Shown: positions 33,879-42,801 of the stretch, piece after piece
Numbering within the stretch: position 1 is the stretch's first letter
Layout: each line of letters starts with the position of its first letter
The notes under the pieces: generated by a model
The model's database searches: none
What the model was told of the DNA's origin: nothing
The model's input: only the letters and a program-made list of their open reading frames with translations
Made by a program: the position numbers and the translations under genes
Assembly: GCF_051201015.1 (NCBI RefSeq)
Contig: NZ_JBPEHI010000007.1
DNA length: 64,000 nt
DNA from: Petrimonas sulfuriphila
GTDB lineage: Bacteria; Bacteroidota; Bacteroidia; Bacteroidales; Dysgonomonadaceae
Direction: 5' to 3' (one strand)

Positions 33879-34208
33879 ATGGCAGTTTTTTCTTTCCTAA
33901 AAAATCACAGAAGTCAAATCCAATCCCTTAACCCCGCGGATTTCAAAACAATCATCGCCGGTAAGGATGTTCAGCTTATAGACGTCCGGACTGCCCAGGA
34001 ATATGCGCAAGGCACCATAAACAGAGCCCGGTTAATGGATGTTTCCTCCATGGATTTTGAGCAAGAAATAGAAAAACTCGATAAATCCTGTCCTGTAGCC
34101 GTTTTCTGCCACAGCGGGGCACGAAGCATGTATGCCGCCAAGGTATTGGTTAAAAAAGGATTTCCTGCCGTTTACAACCTCAGGGGAGGAATTGTTTTCT
34201 GGAAGTAA
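33879..34208 (+). CDS. Rhodanese-like sulfurtransferase
   Basis: A 109-residue single-domain rhodanese without signal peptide. 'VQLIDVRTAQEYAQGTI' is the first signature and the active loop 'VFCHSGARSMYAAKVL' has Cys77 as persulfide-carrying nucleophile. The domain ends with 'VYNLRGGIVFWK'. It transfers sulfur from a donor to thiols or cyanide in the cytoplasm. It stands alone, with 15 bases to the convergent lpd gene. Confidence 0.9.
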   Translation: MAVFSFLKNHRSQIQSLNPADFKTIIAGKDVQLIDVRTAQEYAQGTINRARLMDVSSMDFEQEIEKLDKSCPVAVFCHSGARSMYAAKVLVKKGFPAVYNLRGGIVFWK

Positions 34209-34223
34209 ATTTTTCTCTCCCGT

Positions 34224-35570
34224 TCACTTGTGGATGGCCTTGTCCATGGCATCGAAACCGGCTTCAAAAAATATTTCCGAAACGGTGGGATGAGCGTGAA
34301 TGGTATGGGCCACGTCGTAAACCGTGGCTTCGACTTTCAGGTATGCGCCGGCTTCGGCAATCATATCGGTGGCATTCTCAGCCACAACCTGAACCCCCAG
34401 GACCTGCCCGTATTTCTTATCGGAAAGCAGCCGGATCAAACCCTCCGTATTATTTTCAATCAGTGCCTTCCCATTTGCAGATAGCGGAAACTCGCTTATT
34501 TTGTAATCGTAACCTTCCTCCTTAATTTTTTGTTCCGTCATCCCGATCTGAGCGATTTCGGGCGTGGTATACATGTTTATCGGATAAGTGGAGTAATCAA
34601 AATGGGCTTGTATCCCTTTTATGGCGTTTATGACGTGAATCCCTTGAGCCGAAGCCATGTGTGCCAGAAAACTTCTTCCGGCGACATCACCGATGGCATA
34701 GACCCCATCGATACTGGTCTGGAAATTATCGGTTGTTTTGACAAATCCGCGTTCCGTAAGCTGCAGGGGTATTTCGCTTTCCGGGATAATCGCCTTGCGC
34801 GAATTACAATTAACGATCAGGTCGCATTTTACTTTCTTACCACCAACAGTCAGTCCTCCATCCTCATATTTATCCGGATAGGCATCCGTGATCAGTTCAA
34901 TGTTATCGGATGCCAGTTTCTTCGTGATGTACTCGACAAGAAAGGTATCCAATCCGTCCAGAAAGTAACCGCTGTTGGTAACCAGCGTAACGTTTTTATG
35001 GATAAGCCTGAAAAACTGGGCCATCTCGACCGAGGAAATGTGGTTACCGGTAACGACAATGTTCTCCGGAAAAGCCTCACTTTCAAACAGGTTTTCCATC
35101 TCCACGACAGGAGCATTGGAGAATGCATCGCCCATCGGTTTCGGCTTTGAACCGGTTGCGATGATGATGTGCTTTGCCGAAATTTTTTTATCGTCAACCC
35201 ACACAGAGCGGTCCGACCCTATTCGGGCGGTTCCACTTATCACTTCAATGCCATTTTTTTTAAGCAGGAAATTTACCCCTGCCGTCAGTTTCCGGGTGAT
35301 GCGTTTCGACCTTGACTTCACCTTGTCCCAGTTAAAGGCAATTTTACCGGTATCTATTCCATCAATACCAAAATCCTCAATCTCTCCCAGTTTTTTAAAC
35401 TTCTTCGCACTTTCCAGAATAGCCTTTGTAGGAATACAACCCCAATTGAGGCACATTCCCCCGATATACTGTTTTTCCACGATAGCTGTTTTCAAACCCA
35501 CCTGCCCCGCCCGGATGGCGGCTACATAACCGGATGGTCCGGCACCGATGATCAATACGTCGTAATCCAT
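34224..35570 (-). CDS. lpdA: Dihydrolipoyl dehydrogenase (E3)
   Basis: A 448-residue FAD-dependent disulfide reductase. Start at 35570 gives 'MDYDVLIIGAGPSGYVAAIR', the FAD-binding motif. The redox disulfide is in 'GGMCLNWGCIPTKAI', the second dinucleotide fold around 'IVVTGNHISSVEMAQFFR' (the usual GxGxxG is altered to GNHISS), the FAD end motif is 'GVYAIGDVAG' and the catalytic base is in 'HTIHAHPTVSEIFFEA'. It reoxidises the lipoyl arm of E2 and makes NADH. Last gene of the complex, 34 bases after E2. The altered NAD motif is worth noting but does not by itself imply loss of function. Confidence 0.92.
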   Translation of the reverse strand: MDYDVLIIGAGPSGYVAAIRAGQVGLKTAIVEKQYIGGMCLNWGCIPTKAILESAKKFKKLGEIEDFGIDGIDTGKIAFNWDKVKSRSKRITRKLTAGVNFLLKKNGIEVISGTARIGSDRSVWVDDKKISAKHIIIATGSKPKPMGDAFSNAPVVEMENLFESEAFPENIVVTGNHISSVEMAQFFRLIHKNVTLVTNSGYFLDGLDTFLVEYITKKLASDNIELITDAYPDKYEDGGLTVGGKKVKCDLIVNCNSRKAIIPESEIPLQLTERGFVKTTDNFQTSIDGVYAIGDVAGRSFLAHMASAQGIHVINAIKGIQAHFDYSTYPINMYTTPEIAQIGMTEQKIKEEGYDYKISEFPLSANGKALIENNTEGLIRLLSDKKYGQVLGVQVVAENATDMIAEAGAYLKVEATVYDVAHTIHAHPTVSEIFFEAGFDAMDKAIHK

Positions 35571-35604
35571 ACTATGAGTTGTTTTGTGTTTCAAATAAGG
35601 TGTG

Positions 35605-36879
35605 TTATTCCATCAGTAACGCCATGGGATCGGCAAGATATTCCATTACCTTGTTGATAAACCGGGTAACTTCTCCCCCATCAACGATACGGTGATCTAC
35701 CGAGAGCGACAATGCCATTACACGGCCTACAACAATGGCATCGTCTTTCACCACAGGGGTTTTGAGGATCCTGCCCACTCCCAAAATAGCCGCCTGGGGA
35801 TAATTAATCACCGGCGTGGCAAATATTCCTCCGATGGAACCGTAGTTGGTAATGGTAAATGTTCCGCCTTTCATGTCTTCCAGGGTAAGGTCTCTTTTTC
35901 TGGCTTTCTCCGATATTTCGTCGATGCGTTGAGCAATTTCAAAAATGCTTAAACGGTCGGCATCCCTAACAACAGGGACCACCAGTCCGGCAGGGGTATC
36001 CACGGCCAACGCTATGTTATAGCGGTTGTTGAAGATCATCCGGTCATTCTCCAAGTCGATCTGCGAATTTAACTGCCTGTGTTGCTTGAGGGCATTGACG
36101 ACAGCCTTTACAATAAAAGCGAGGTAGGTCAGCTTAACCCCTCTTTCGGCAAATTTCCCCTTATACTTCTCCCGAACCCTTACCAGATCGGATATCTCCA
36201 CTTCTTCGAACAACGACATGTGGGCAGCGTTGTGCTTGGACTGGATCATGTTCCGGGCAATAGCCTTGCGGATCTGGGTAAGGGGCTCATAAGTTACCTC
36301 ATCGTCCTCTTGTTCCGAAACCCGGAGGGAGGATGGCTTTCTGACGGACTTATGGTTTTCAACATCTGCTTTTGTGACCCGCCCCGAAGGCCCTGTGCCA
36401 CAGACTTCATTTATATCGATGCCTAAATCCCTGGCCATAGCCCGCGCAACGGGCGTAGACAAAGCTTTACGGCGTGGTTTTTCCGTTACGGGAGGCTGCT
36501 CCGTTGTGCCTTCGCTGCTCGCAGGCAAAAAAGCATTTCGCGAAGCCACCTCCATCGTACCCACCACCGTTTCGGCTTTCTCCTCCGGTTCAGGGTCAAA
36601 TCCTCTTTTCGCCTCGGCCTGAGCCTCTTCCGCAAAAACTCCTTCTATTTCAATTTCAACTAGCGGGCTGCCTACTTTTATGACATCACCTACTTCTCCA
36701 AACCGGGCAGCAACTATTCCCGTTCTCGGTGACGGAATATCGGCCACTACCTTGTCGGTTTCCATTTTCACCAAGGAATCGCCCGTACTTACCGCCTGTC
36801 CTTTCGTAACGTACCACTCCAGGATGGTTCCTTCCTCGAGTCCCTCTCCTATATCGGGAAAATTAAAAATATACCTCAT
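35605..36879 (-). CDS. 2-oxo acid dehydrogenase E2 acyltransferase
   Basis: A 424-residue lipoyl enzyme. One lipoyl domain occupies residues 1-80 with the lipoylated lysine in 'SLVKMETDKVVADIPSP'. A linker rich in Glu and Ala follows, then a peripheral-subunit-binding domain ('STPVARAMARDLGIDINEVC') near 140-180 and the catalytic domain from about 200, with 'SLSVDHRIVDGGEVTRFIN' holding the active His and Asp. It transfers the acyl group made by E1 to CoA. The acyl specificity (acetyl or branched chain) cannot be fixed from these motifs. Confidence 0.92.
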   Translation of the reverse strand: MRYIFNFPDIGEGLEEGTILEWYVTKGQAVSTGDSLVKMETDKVVADIPSPRTGIVAARFGEVGDVIKVGSPLVEIEIEGVFAEEAQAEAKRGFDPEPEEKAETVVGTMEVASRNAFLPASSEGTTEQPPVTEKPRRKALSTPVARAMARDLGIDINEVCGTGPSGRVTKADVENHKSVRKPSSLRVSEQEDDEVTYEPLTQIRKAIARNMIQSKHNAAHMSLFEEVEISDLVRVREKYKGKFAERGVKLTYLAFIVKAVVNALKQHRQLNSQIDLENDRMIFNNRYNIALAVDTPAGLVVPVVRDADRLSIFEIAQRIDEISEKARKRDLTLEDMKGGTFTITNYGSIGGIFATPVINYPQAAILGVGRILKTPVVKDDAIVVGRVMALSLSVDHRIVDGGEVTRFINKVMEYLADPMALLME

Positions 36880-36985
36880 TTAAGTTCGTTTAATCATTTA
36901 TGGTTTGAACATTAATTGTAATTGGCCTACGGCGAAATTCACTTCGTGTTACTCGCTTCGCACAGTTACTTCATTCATGCTGTTT

Positions 36986-37963
36986 TTAAAACTTAACCGT
37001 TTTTTCTATTTCATAAAAAATCCTTTCGGGAGTTATCATAAAATATTTCTCACCTTGCGCCAACGGAATAATGGTATCAAAACCCATCACCCTTTTTGGA
37101 GGTGCTTCCAGGTAGAGGAAAGCCTCTTCGTTGGCTATGGCTATCAACTCCGAACCCACGCTGAATGATCGTTGTGCTTCTGCCACAACCACTAACCGGC
37201 CTGTTTTCTGCAACGAGTTCCGGATGGTCTCCTTGTCTATGGGATAGATCGTCCGGAGATCGATTAACTCCACCGATATACCTGCCTCCTTCGCCATTAC
37301 CATTGCCCGCTGGCATTCGCGAATCATCGCTCCGAAAGCCACGACGGTAACATCTGTACCCTCGGTAAGCACGCTGGCTTTTCCAATTGGAATGGTAAAT
37401 TTACCGGTAACCACCTCCTGCTTGATGGCCCTATAGATTCGTTTGGGCTCCATAAAAATAACCGGATCGTCACTTTCAATAGCAGATATCAGCAACCCTT
37501 TTGCATCGTGCGGCGTTGAAGGAACCACTACTTTTAAACCGGGAATATGGCTATAAAGTGCTTCGGGGCTTTCCGAATGGTGTTCGATGGCATTGATGCC
37601 TCCACCGTAGGGAAACCGGATGACCATGGGAATCCTGAACCTTCCGCGTGAACGGTTGTGCATGCGCGATACATTGGAGATTATCTGATTAAATGCAGGA
37701 TAGGAAAACCCTTCGAATTGCATTTCCACCACGGGCCGTAAGCCGGAAAGGGCCATACCCACTCCTGTTCCCACGATAGCCGACTCCGCCAGAGGCGAAT
37801 CGAACACACGCTCCACACCGTATTTTTTCTGCAACCCCTCGGTTACCCGGAATACTCCTCCCACAACTCCTACATCTTCCCCATAAACCACAACACCGTT
37901 ATCCTCGGCAAGCTTAATATCCAACGCGTTGTTGATCGCCTGAACCATTGTCATTACGCTCAT
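36986..37963 (-). CDS. 2-oxo acid dehydrogenase E1 component, beta subunit
   Basis: A 325-residue transketolase-like subunit. The start at 37963 overlaps the E1alpha stop in an ATGA, a sign of translational coupling; an upstream ATG at 37981 is possible. Signatures are 'VVVYGEDVGVVGGVFRVT', 'RVFDSPLAESAIVGTGVGMA', 'RFPYGGGINAIEHHSESPEA' and 'DLRTIYPIDKETIRNSL'. With E1alpha it forms the thiamine diphosphate-dependent alpha2beta2 decarboxylase. The 106-base gap to E2 holds no clear gene or terminator. Confidence 0.93.
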   Translation of the reverse strand: MSVMTMVQAINNALDIKLAEDNGVVVYGEDVGVVGGVFRVTEGLQKKYGVERVFDSPLAESAIVGTGVGMALSGLRPVVEMQFEGFSYPAFNQIISNVSRMHNRSRGRFRIPMVIRFPYGGGINAIEHHSESPEALYSHIPGLKVVVPSTPHDAKGLLISAIESDDPVIFMEPKRIYRAIKQEVVTGKFTIPIGKASVLTEGTDVTVVAFGAMIRECQRAMVMAKEAGISVELIDLRTIYPIDKETIRNSLQKTGRLVVVAEAQRSFSVGSELIAIANEEAFLYLEAPPKRVMGFDTIIPLAQGEKYFMITPERIFYEIEKTVKF

Positions 37964-39048
37964 TTTCGATTCCCTTTCCAAGCTAAAAATTGTTGATATT
38001 CTTCTTTCTGTTTTTTCAGGTCGTCAGGCATTTCCACATACATGTAATTGAAAACATCCTCCAAAGCATACGGGGCAACGTTTTCAGCATCCAGAAATTG
38101 TTTCTCCACTTCTTTTTTATACTGCTCCCTCAGCTTTTCTTCGTTCTCCCTAAATATCCCTTTGTGTTCCATAAATTTTTTCAACCGGAACAACGGATCC
38201 GACAGCTCCCACGCTGCCTCCTCCTCTTTTGTCCGATAGCGGCTGGGATCGTCGGAAGTGGTATGGGCGCCACACCTGTACGTAAGTGCCTCAATAAGCA
38301 CCGGCCCTTTACCGGTTCGCGCATGTTCCGATGCCTTTTGGTAGACCAGGTACATGGCGAAGAAATCGTTTCCGTCGACTTTGATGCCCGGAATGCCAAA
38401 CGCTACCGATTTAACAGCTAAATTTATGGATTTGGTTTGCGTGGTTACCGGAACGGAAATAGCGTACTGGTTGTTTTGTATGGTAAACACTACCGGGACC
38501 TGCCACACACCGGCAAAGTTCAACGCTTCGCTGAAGTCACCTTCCGACGTACCGCCATCCCCAATATAAGTAAACACAATATCGCCTTCCTTCCTGTATT
38601 TAATGGAATATCCTATCCCAACGGCATGGGGCAACTGTGTACCGATAGGAACGTTTATGGGTAATACACGCGGGGCATTTTTAAAGTTACTCCCCTGTTC
38701 GTTGCCGTTGTAATACAGGAAAATCTCTTTCATTGTAACGCCTTTAGCCAACATTAGCCCCACTTCCCTAAAAGCAGGAACGAGCCAGTCGTTTTCGCGT
38801 ATCACGTTACCGGCCGCAATATGAATAGCTTCTTGTCCTTTGTTGGGGGGATAAGTGAACATGCGTCCCTGGCGTTGAAAGGATACAGCCATCTCATCGG
38901 CTACCCGTTCAAAGAGCATGGCTTTCCAGGCTTTCACAATAGTATCGTCGGATATTTCCGGGAATAGGTCGGGACGTAAAATACGACCATCGTTATCGAT
39001 AATTCTGAGGATCTTATCTTCCGATGGATTGAACTCTTCAAAAATCAT
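37960..39048 (-). CDS. 2-oxo acid dehydrogenase E1 component, alpha subunit
   Basis: A 362-residue thiamine-dependent subunit. The diphosphate-binding motif is 'TYIGDGGTSEGDFSEALNF' through 'IQNNQYAISVPV', and the phosphorylation-loop region 'EALTYRCGAHTTSDDPSRYR' carries the active-site His. Overall the sequence recalls the Bacillus PdhA branch more than mitochondrial BCKDH, so oxidative decarboxylation of pyruvate is likely, with branched-chain 2-oxo acids an alternative. First gene of the E1alpha-E1beta-E2-E3 operon. Confidence 0.92.
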   Translation of the reverse strand: MIFEEFNPSEDKILRIIDNDGRILRPDLFPEISDDTIVKAWKAMLFERVADEMAVSFQRQGRMFTYPPNKGQEAIHIAAGNVIRENDWLVPAFREVGLMLAKGVTMKEIFLYYNGNEQGSNFKNAPRVLPINVPIGTQLPHAVGIGYSIKYRKEGDIVFTYIGDGGTSEGDFSEALNFAGVWQVPVVFTIQNNQYAISVPVTTQTKSINLAVKSVAFGIPGIKVDGNDFFAMYLVYQKASEHARTGKGPVLIEALTYRCGAHTTSDDPSRYRTKEEEAAWELSDPLFRLKKFMEHKGIFRENEEKLREQYKKEVEKQFLDAENVAPYALEDVFNYMYVEMPDDLKKQKEEYQQFLAWKGNRK

Positions 39049-39158
39049 AAGGTCTTATCTTTAGCTGCATTCATCTCGTCAGAAAACATACGAAAGTGAA
39101 TTATTTGGAATGATTTTAAAATGTAAAACTACAGACTATAACGAATAACTTGGTTTAA

Positions 39159-39172
39159 GGTTTGCACAAACC
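39159..39172. promoter_or_regulatory. Palindrome in the divergent control region
   Basis: GGTTTG-ca-CAAACC lies in the 274-base gap between the E1alpha gene and the divergent glycosyltransferase gene, about 110 bases from the E1alpha start. It could be an operator for the dehydrogenase operon. No exact -7 box for E1alpha was found. Confidence 0.35.
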
Positions 39173-39277
39173 GTAAATTTATTCATTTTCCGGCACCGCT
39201 TAATCCATCTGAACCAGCAGCCTGAAAACTTAACAATAATGTAACCCGATAAATTATCTCCATCGATCAAGACGAAT

Positions 39278-39285
39278 TATTTTTG
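39278..39285 (+). promoter_or_regulatory. Predicted -7 box of the glycosyltransferase cluster
   Basis: TATTTTTG, an exact TAnnTTTG match, 38 bases before the first glycosyltransferase start. Confidence 0.5.
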
Positions 39286-39322
39286 TATCGGTAAATAATG
39301 CATTTTAGTTGTATGGGTTGGT

Positions 39323-40507
39323 ATGGAAAATAGTTTTGGAGCGGTAGTCAAAGTCGCTTTTTTCGCCGACATCCTAACAAAAGATTTCGACGGAGCCATA
39401 AAAACGATGTATCAATTGATAGAGCGAATTCCCTCCCGGGGATTCGAATACACATTTTATACGGGCACGCGGCCAAAACACTCATTTAAACACAACGTCA
39501 TCAGAATCCCTGCCGTAAGAGTCCCGTTTAACATAAGCTACAAAATGGCAGTGCCGCGATTTAGAAAAATAAAACTTTGGCTGTCGCTGTCTAAATTCAA
39601 TCCCGACGTAATTCATATCACTACTCCTTCCGCTCTCGGCTTTTTCGGATTAAATTATGCGAAAAAAAACAACAAGCCGGTATTATCCGTTTATCACACC
39701 CATTTTATTTCCTACATGAAGTACTATTTCAAATACGCGCCTTTCCTTGTTAAAACGGCCGAGTTACTGGTGAAAAAAATGTATCAATCGTTTTACAACC
39801 GGTGCGATGTGGTGTATGTACCCAGTGTGAGAATCATGAAAGAACTGGAGGAGTACGGAGTCTCTAAAAATGTGATGAAATTGTGGCAACGGGGGATAAA
39901 CTCTCATTTATTTAATCCATCGAAAAGAGACATCCGTTTCATAAGGAGGCTTACCGGAAACGATAATCCGTGTATCCTGTTTGTATCCCGGCTGGTTTGG
40001 GAGAAAAACGTGGAAACACTGTTTGGGATCTACGATGAGATGGAATCCCGGGGTATGGAGGTAAATTTTATTATTGCCGGAAATGGTGTAGCCGAAGAGA
40101 GTGCCAGGCAAAGGATGAAAAATGCCATCTTTCTGGGATTTCTGAATCACGACGATTTGGCTACCGTTTATGCGTCGAGCGATGTTTTTGTTTTCACCTC
40201 CATATCCGAAACATACGGAAATGTGGTTGTGGAAGCCATGTCAAGCGGATGCGTTCCGGTAATTGCCAACGGAGGAGGATCACAGGCACTGGTAAAAAAC
40301 GGAGTTACCGGTTTTTTGTGTGAGCCGGACAACCCTGTCGACTACATTGACAAGATAAAAATTCTACTCAACAACATGGAAATCAGGGAGAAAATGCAAC
40401 AGGCAGGCTATGAATTTGTTTTGCCGCTAAGCTGGGACAGTCTGGCGAAAGAATATTTCAACGACATGCAAAGACTGGCTCACGGCTCGTCCAGAAACGG
40501 GGAATGA
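39323..40507 (+). CDS. GT4-family glycosyltransferase
   Basis: A 394-residue GT-B enzyme. The C-terminal donor domain has 'ILFVSRLVWEKNVETLFGI' and 'SSDVFVFTSISETYGNVVVE' with the EX7E-type motif of family GT4. The N-terminal acceptor domain starts 'VKVAFFADILTKDFDGAIKT'. It resembles the lipid glycosyltransferases of the MgtA/SQD2 group, so a diacylglycerol or polyprenyl acceptor is plausible. Its stop overlaps the next gene's start (ATGA). Confidence 0.88.
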   Translation: MENSFGAVVKVAFFADILTKDFDGAIKTMYQLIERIPSRGFEYTFYTGTRPKHSFKHNVIRIPAVRVPFNISYKMAVPRFRKIKLWLSLSKFNPDVIHITTPSALGFFGLNYAKKNNKPVLSVYHTHFISYMKYYFKYAPFLVKTAELLVKKMYQSFYNRCDVVYVPSVRIMKELEEYGVSKNVMKLWQRGINSHLFNPSKRDIRFIRRLTGNDNPCILFVSRLVWEKNVETLFGIYDEMESRGMEVNFIIAGNGVAEESARQRMKNAIFLGFLNHDDLATVYASSDVFVFTSISETYGNVVVEAMSSGCVPVIANGGGSQALVKNGVTGFLCEPDNPVDYIDKIKILLNNMEIREKMQQAGYEFVLPLSWDSLAKEYFNDMQRLAHGSSRNGE

Positions 40508-41535
40508 ACACTTTTCACTTTATCAAGAAAAATAAGAGATACTTCATTGCCATCCTGTTGGTGGTTGTATTTGCTCTTATCGGCAGGTTTATCACAACCA
40601 TCGACTTCGTGAAGCTCAAGAAATACTTACTGGAAATGCCCGTCATGATTGGCGGCGTCCTCCTCGCCTCTGTGCTTGCTTACATTTCTTCCACCGCTGC
40701 CTGGTGGCTATGCCTGGGAAAAGAACGCAAAAAAACAACTTTCTCTGAGTTATTTGCTTTTAAACATCTTGGCGAAATGCTTACCGTTTTTAACCCAACG
40801 GGTATTGTTGCAGGAGATGGGTTAAAAGCAACCTATATTTTTCAAAAAGGGGTTGACAAAAAAGACGGATTAAGTTCCATCCTGTTATCCCGAGCGCTAA
40901 TTTTTCTGTCGGGTATCTCGCTTCTCGTTATTTCTACGGTCTACATCATCATCAGCAAAACAGGCAATGATGAATCGTCTGCCCGCATTTTGACGGGAGT
41001 AATAACCATCGGCCTGGGTGCCGTTTTTCTATCGATACTGGGCTTACACAAAAATCTCTATCTCGGGAAAATGGCAAAAATACTGAAATCAAAAAAAAAA
41101 TTCACTTTCATTACCGATAAATCGGTTGCATCCATCTACGACATAAACCAACTTTTATCTGACTTTTTTCGTTACAGGAAGACAAGCTTTATATCAGCAT
41201 TTCTTTTATCAGCAGCACAATGGATGTTTGGAGCTTTGGAGTTCTTCATAGTCCTTCGTATGTTGTCTGTTCCGGTTGTATTTCCCGACGCGGTAGCCGT
41301 TGAAATGGGCGTTATTTTCTTTAAAACCGTTGGTGCAGTCGTGCCCGGACAATTAGGAATAGAAGAGTATGGAAATAAAGTGATGCTAGACACCATTGGT
41401 GTGCACGGCAATGAGATATGGTTGGTTATAACGCTAATGAGAAGATCGCGCCAACTGTTCTGGTTGGGTATCGCCGGTATATTTGCTATTGTTATTTCTA
41501 AAAACAATCAAAAGGAAATTTCCACAGATGACTGA
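40504..41535 (+). CDS. Flippase-like membrane protein (LPG synthase TM / UPF0104)
   Basis: A 343-residue protein with about eight hydrophobic helices. 'FKHLGEMLTVFNPTGIVAGD' and 'FFKTVGAVVPGQLGIEEYGN' are signatures of the lysylphosphatidylglycerol synthase transmembrane family, whose soluble relatives add amino acids to lipids but whose stand-alone members are thought to move lipids. Sandwiched with overlaps of 4 and 8 bases between two glycosyltransferases, it most likely flips or handles their glycolipid product. Confidence 0.86.
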   Translation: MNTFHFIKKNKRYFIAILLVVVFALIGRFITTIDFVKLKKYLLEMPVMIGGVLLASVLAYISSTAAWWLCLGKERKKTTFSELFAFKHLGEMLTVFNPTGIVAGDGLKATYIFQKGVDKKDGLSSILLSRALIFLSGISLLVISTVYIIISKTGNDESSARILTGVITIGLGAVFLSILGLHKNLYLGKMAKILKSKKKFTFITDKSVASIYDINQLLSDFFRYRKTSFISAFLLSAAQWMFGALEFFIVLRMLSVPVVFPDAVAVEMGVIFFKTVGAVVPGQLGIEEYGNKVMLDTIGVHGNEIWLVITLMRRSRQLFWLGIAGIFAIVISKNNQKEISTDD

Positions 41536-42703
41536 GATCCTGTGCATTACACATAAGTACCCGCCTACGATCGGAGGAATGGAACAACAAAGTTTTGAAT
41601 TGATAAAAGGGTTGTCCAATCATTATAAAACACACGTCATTGCCTATAAAAACGTAGGAAATAAAGCTTTATGGTTCGGGAAACTAAAATCCAGAATTCT
41701 AACCGTGTTGAGGGAAAATCCGGACATCAAGCTTATTCACCTAAACGACGGATCGATGGGAGTCGCGTGTCTGTGGCTGAGAAAACAGACAAATATCCCG
41801 GTTGTCGTCACCTATCACGGACTGGATATAACATTTCCACTCGATTTCTTTCAACAAAAACTGGTACCGAAACTATCGGAGTTTGCCGGTGCGGTGTGCG
41901 TGAGCCAAGCTACCCGGAACGAATGTCTTCGAAGGGAATTCAACGAGAAAAAAACGTATGTAGTAAGGAACGGTGTCGACAGTAATATGGCCGATATCCC
42001 TTTTGATAGAGGAATAATTAAAAAACTTCGACGTGACTTTGGAATTGACATAACGGATAAACACATTCTTATGGCGTTGGGAAGGCCGGTAAAAAGAAAA
42101 GGTTTTTCATGGTTTCTGAAGAGTGTCATGCCGAATCTTAACAAAAATATCTGCCTGCTTATGGTCGGCCCCATGAAAACAAAATACTCTTTTTTTGAAA
42201 ACGCATGGCAGGCTACACCCCATGGGATTAACCGTTGTATCCAACTCATGCTTGGTTCGGCTTCCGATGCCCGGGAGGTAGGGGAACAGCTGAAACTACA
42301 GGATAATGTTTTTCACTTGGGCAGCCTGCCCCGCCCCGATCTGCTACAGGTTCTCTCGCTCGCCGATTTGTTTATTATGCCCAACATCAGTGTTCCGGGC
42401 GATATTGAAGGGTTTGGATTAGTAGCATTGGAAGCCAGCATACGCGGGACTTTCGTGATAGCGTCCGGCATTGAAGGAATCACTGACGCAGTGACTGACA
42501 GTAAGAACGGTTGTTTGCTGCCCAGTGAAAATGCTTCCGTATGGATTGACAAAATACATGAGTTACTTTCGGATAAGGAAGAACTGAACACAGTATCAAA
42601 ACAGGGAAAAGAATTTACCCGGGAACATTATTCGTGGGAAATTATGGTAAACGGCTACAGAGCTGTTTTTGACAGATTGATTGATCATTCATCCAACGAT
42701 TGA
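41528..42703 (+). CDS. GT4-family glycosyltransferase
   Basis: A 391-residue GT-B glycosyltransferase. The start at 41528 ('MTEILCITHKYPPTIGGMEQ') is preferred since the GGxE motif then falls at the family position; the next in-frame ATG upstream lies deep inside the flippase gene. The donor domain shows 'ILMALGRPVKRKGFSWFLKS' and 'LADLFIMPNISVPGDIEGFG' with 'EGFGLVALEA' as the EX7E motif. Third gene of the glycolipid-like operon. Confidence 0.88.
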   Translation: MTEILCITHKYPPTIGGMEQQSFELIKGLSNHYKTHVIAYKNVGNKALWFGKLKSRILTVLRENPDIKLIHLNDGSMGVACLWLRKQTNIPVVVTYHGLDITFPLDFFQQKLVPKLSEFAGAVCVSQATRNECLRREFNEKKTYVVRNGVDSNMADIPFDRGIIKKLRRDFGIDITDKHILMALGRPVKRKGFSWFLKSVMPNLNKNICLLMVGPMKTKYSFFENAWQATPHGINRCIQLMLGSASDAREVGEQLKLQDNVFHLGSLPRPDLLQVLSLADLFIMPNISVPGDIEGFGLVALEASIRGTFVIASGIEGITDAVTDSKNGCLLPSENASVWIDKIHELLSDKEELNTVSKQGKEFTREHYSWEIMVNGYRAVFDRLIDHSSND

Positions 42704-42766
42704 TCGCCGCTCACAAGTATAGACAGAAATTTCGAACCTTTGTCGTTTAACTCGTCAATTTTGCTT

Positions 42767-42774
42767 AGTTTTGT
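42767..42774 (+). promoter_or_regulatory. Predicted -7 box of the ROK gene
   Basis: TAGTTTTG fits TAnnTTTG; a TTTG lies 23 bases upstream (42740-42743), slightly further than usual. The ATG is 27 bases downstream. Confidence 0.45.
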
Positions 42775-42801
42775 ACATCTCAACCATTAAAATACAACAC
42801 A

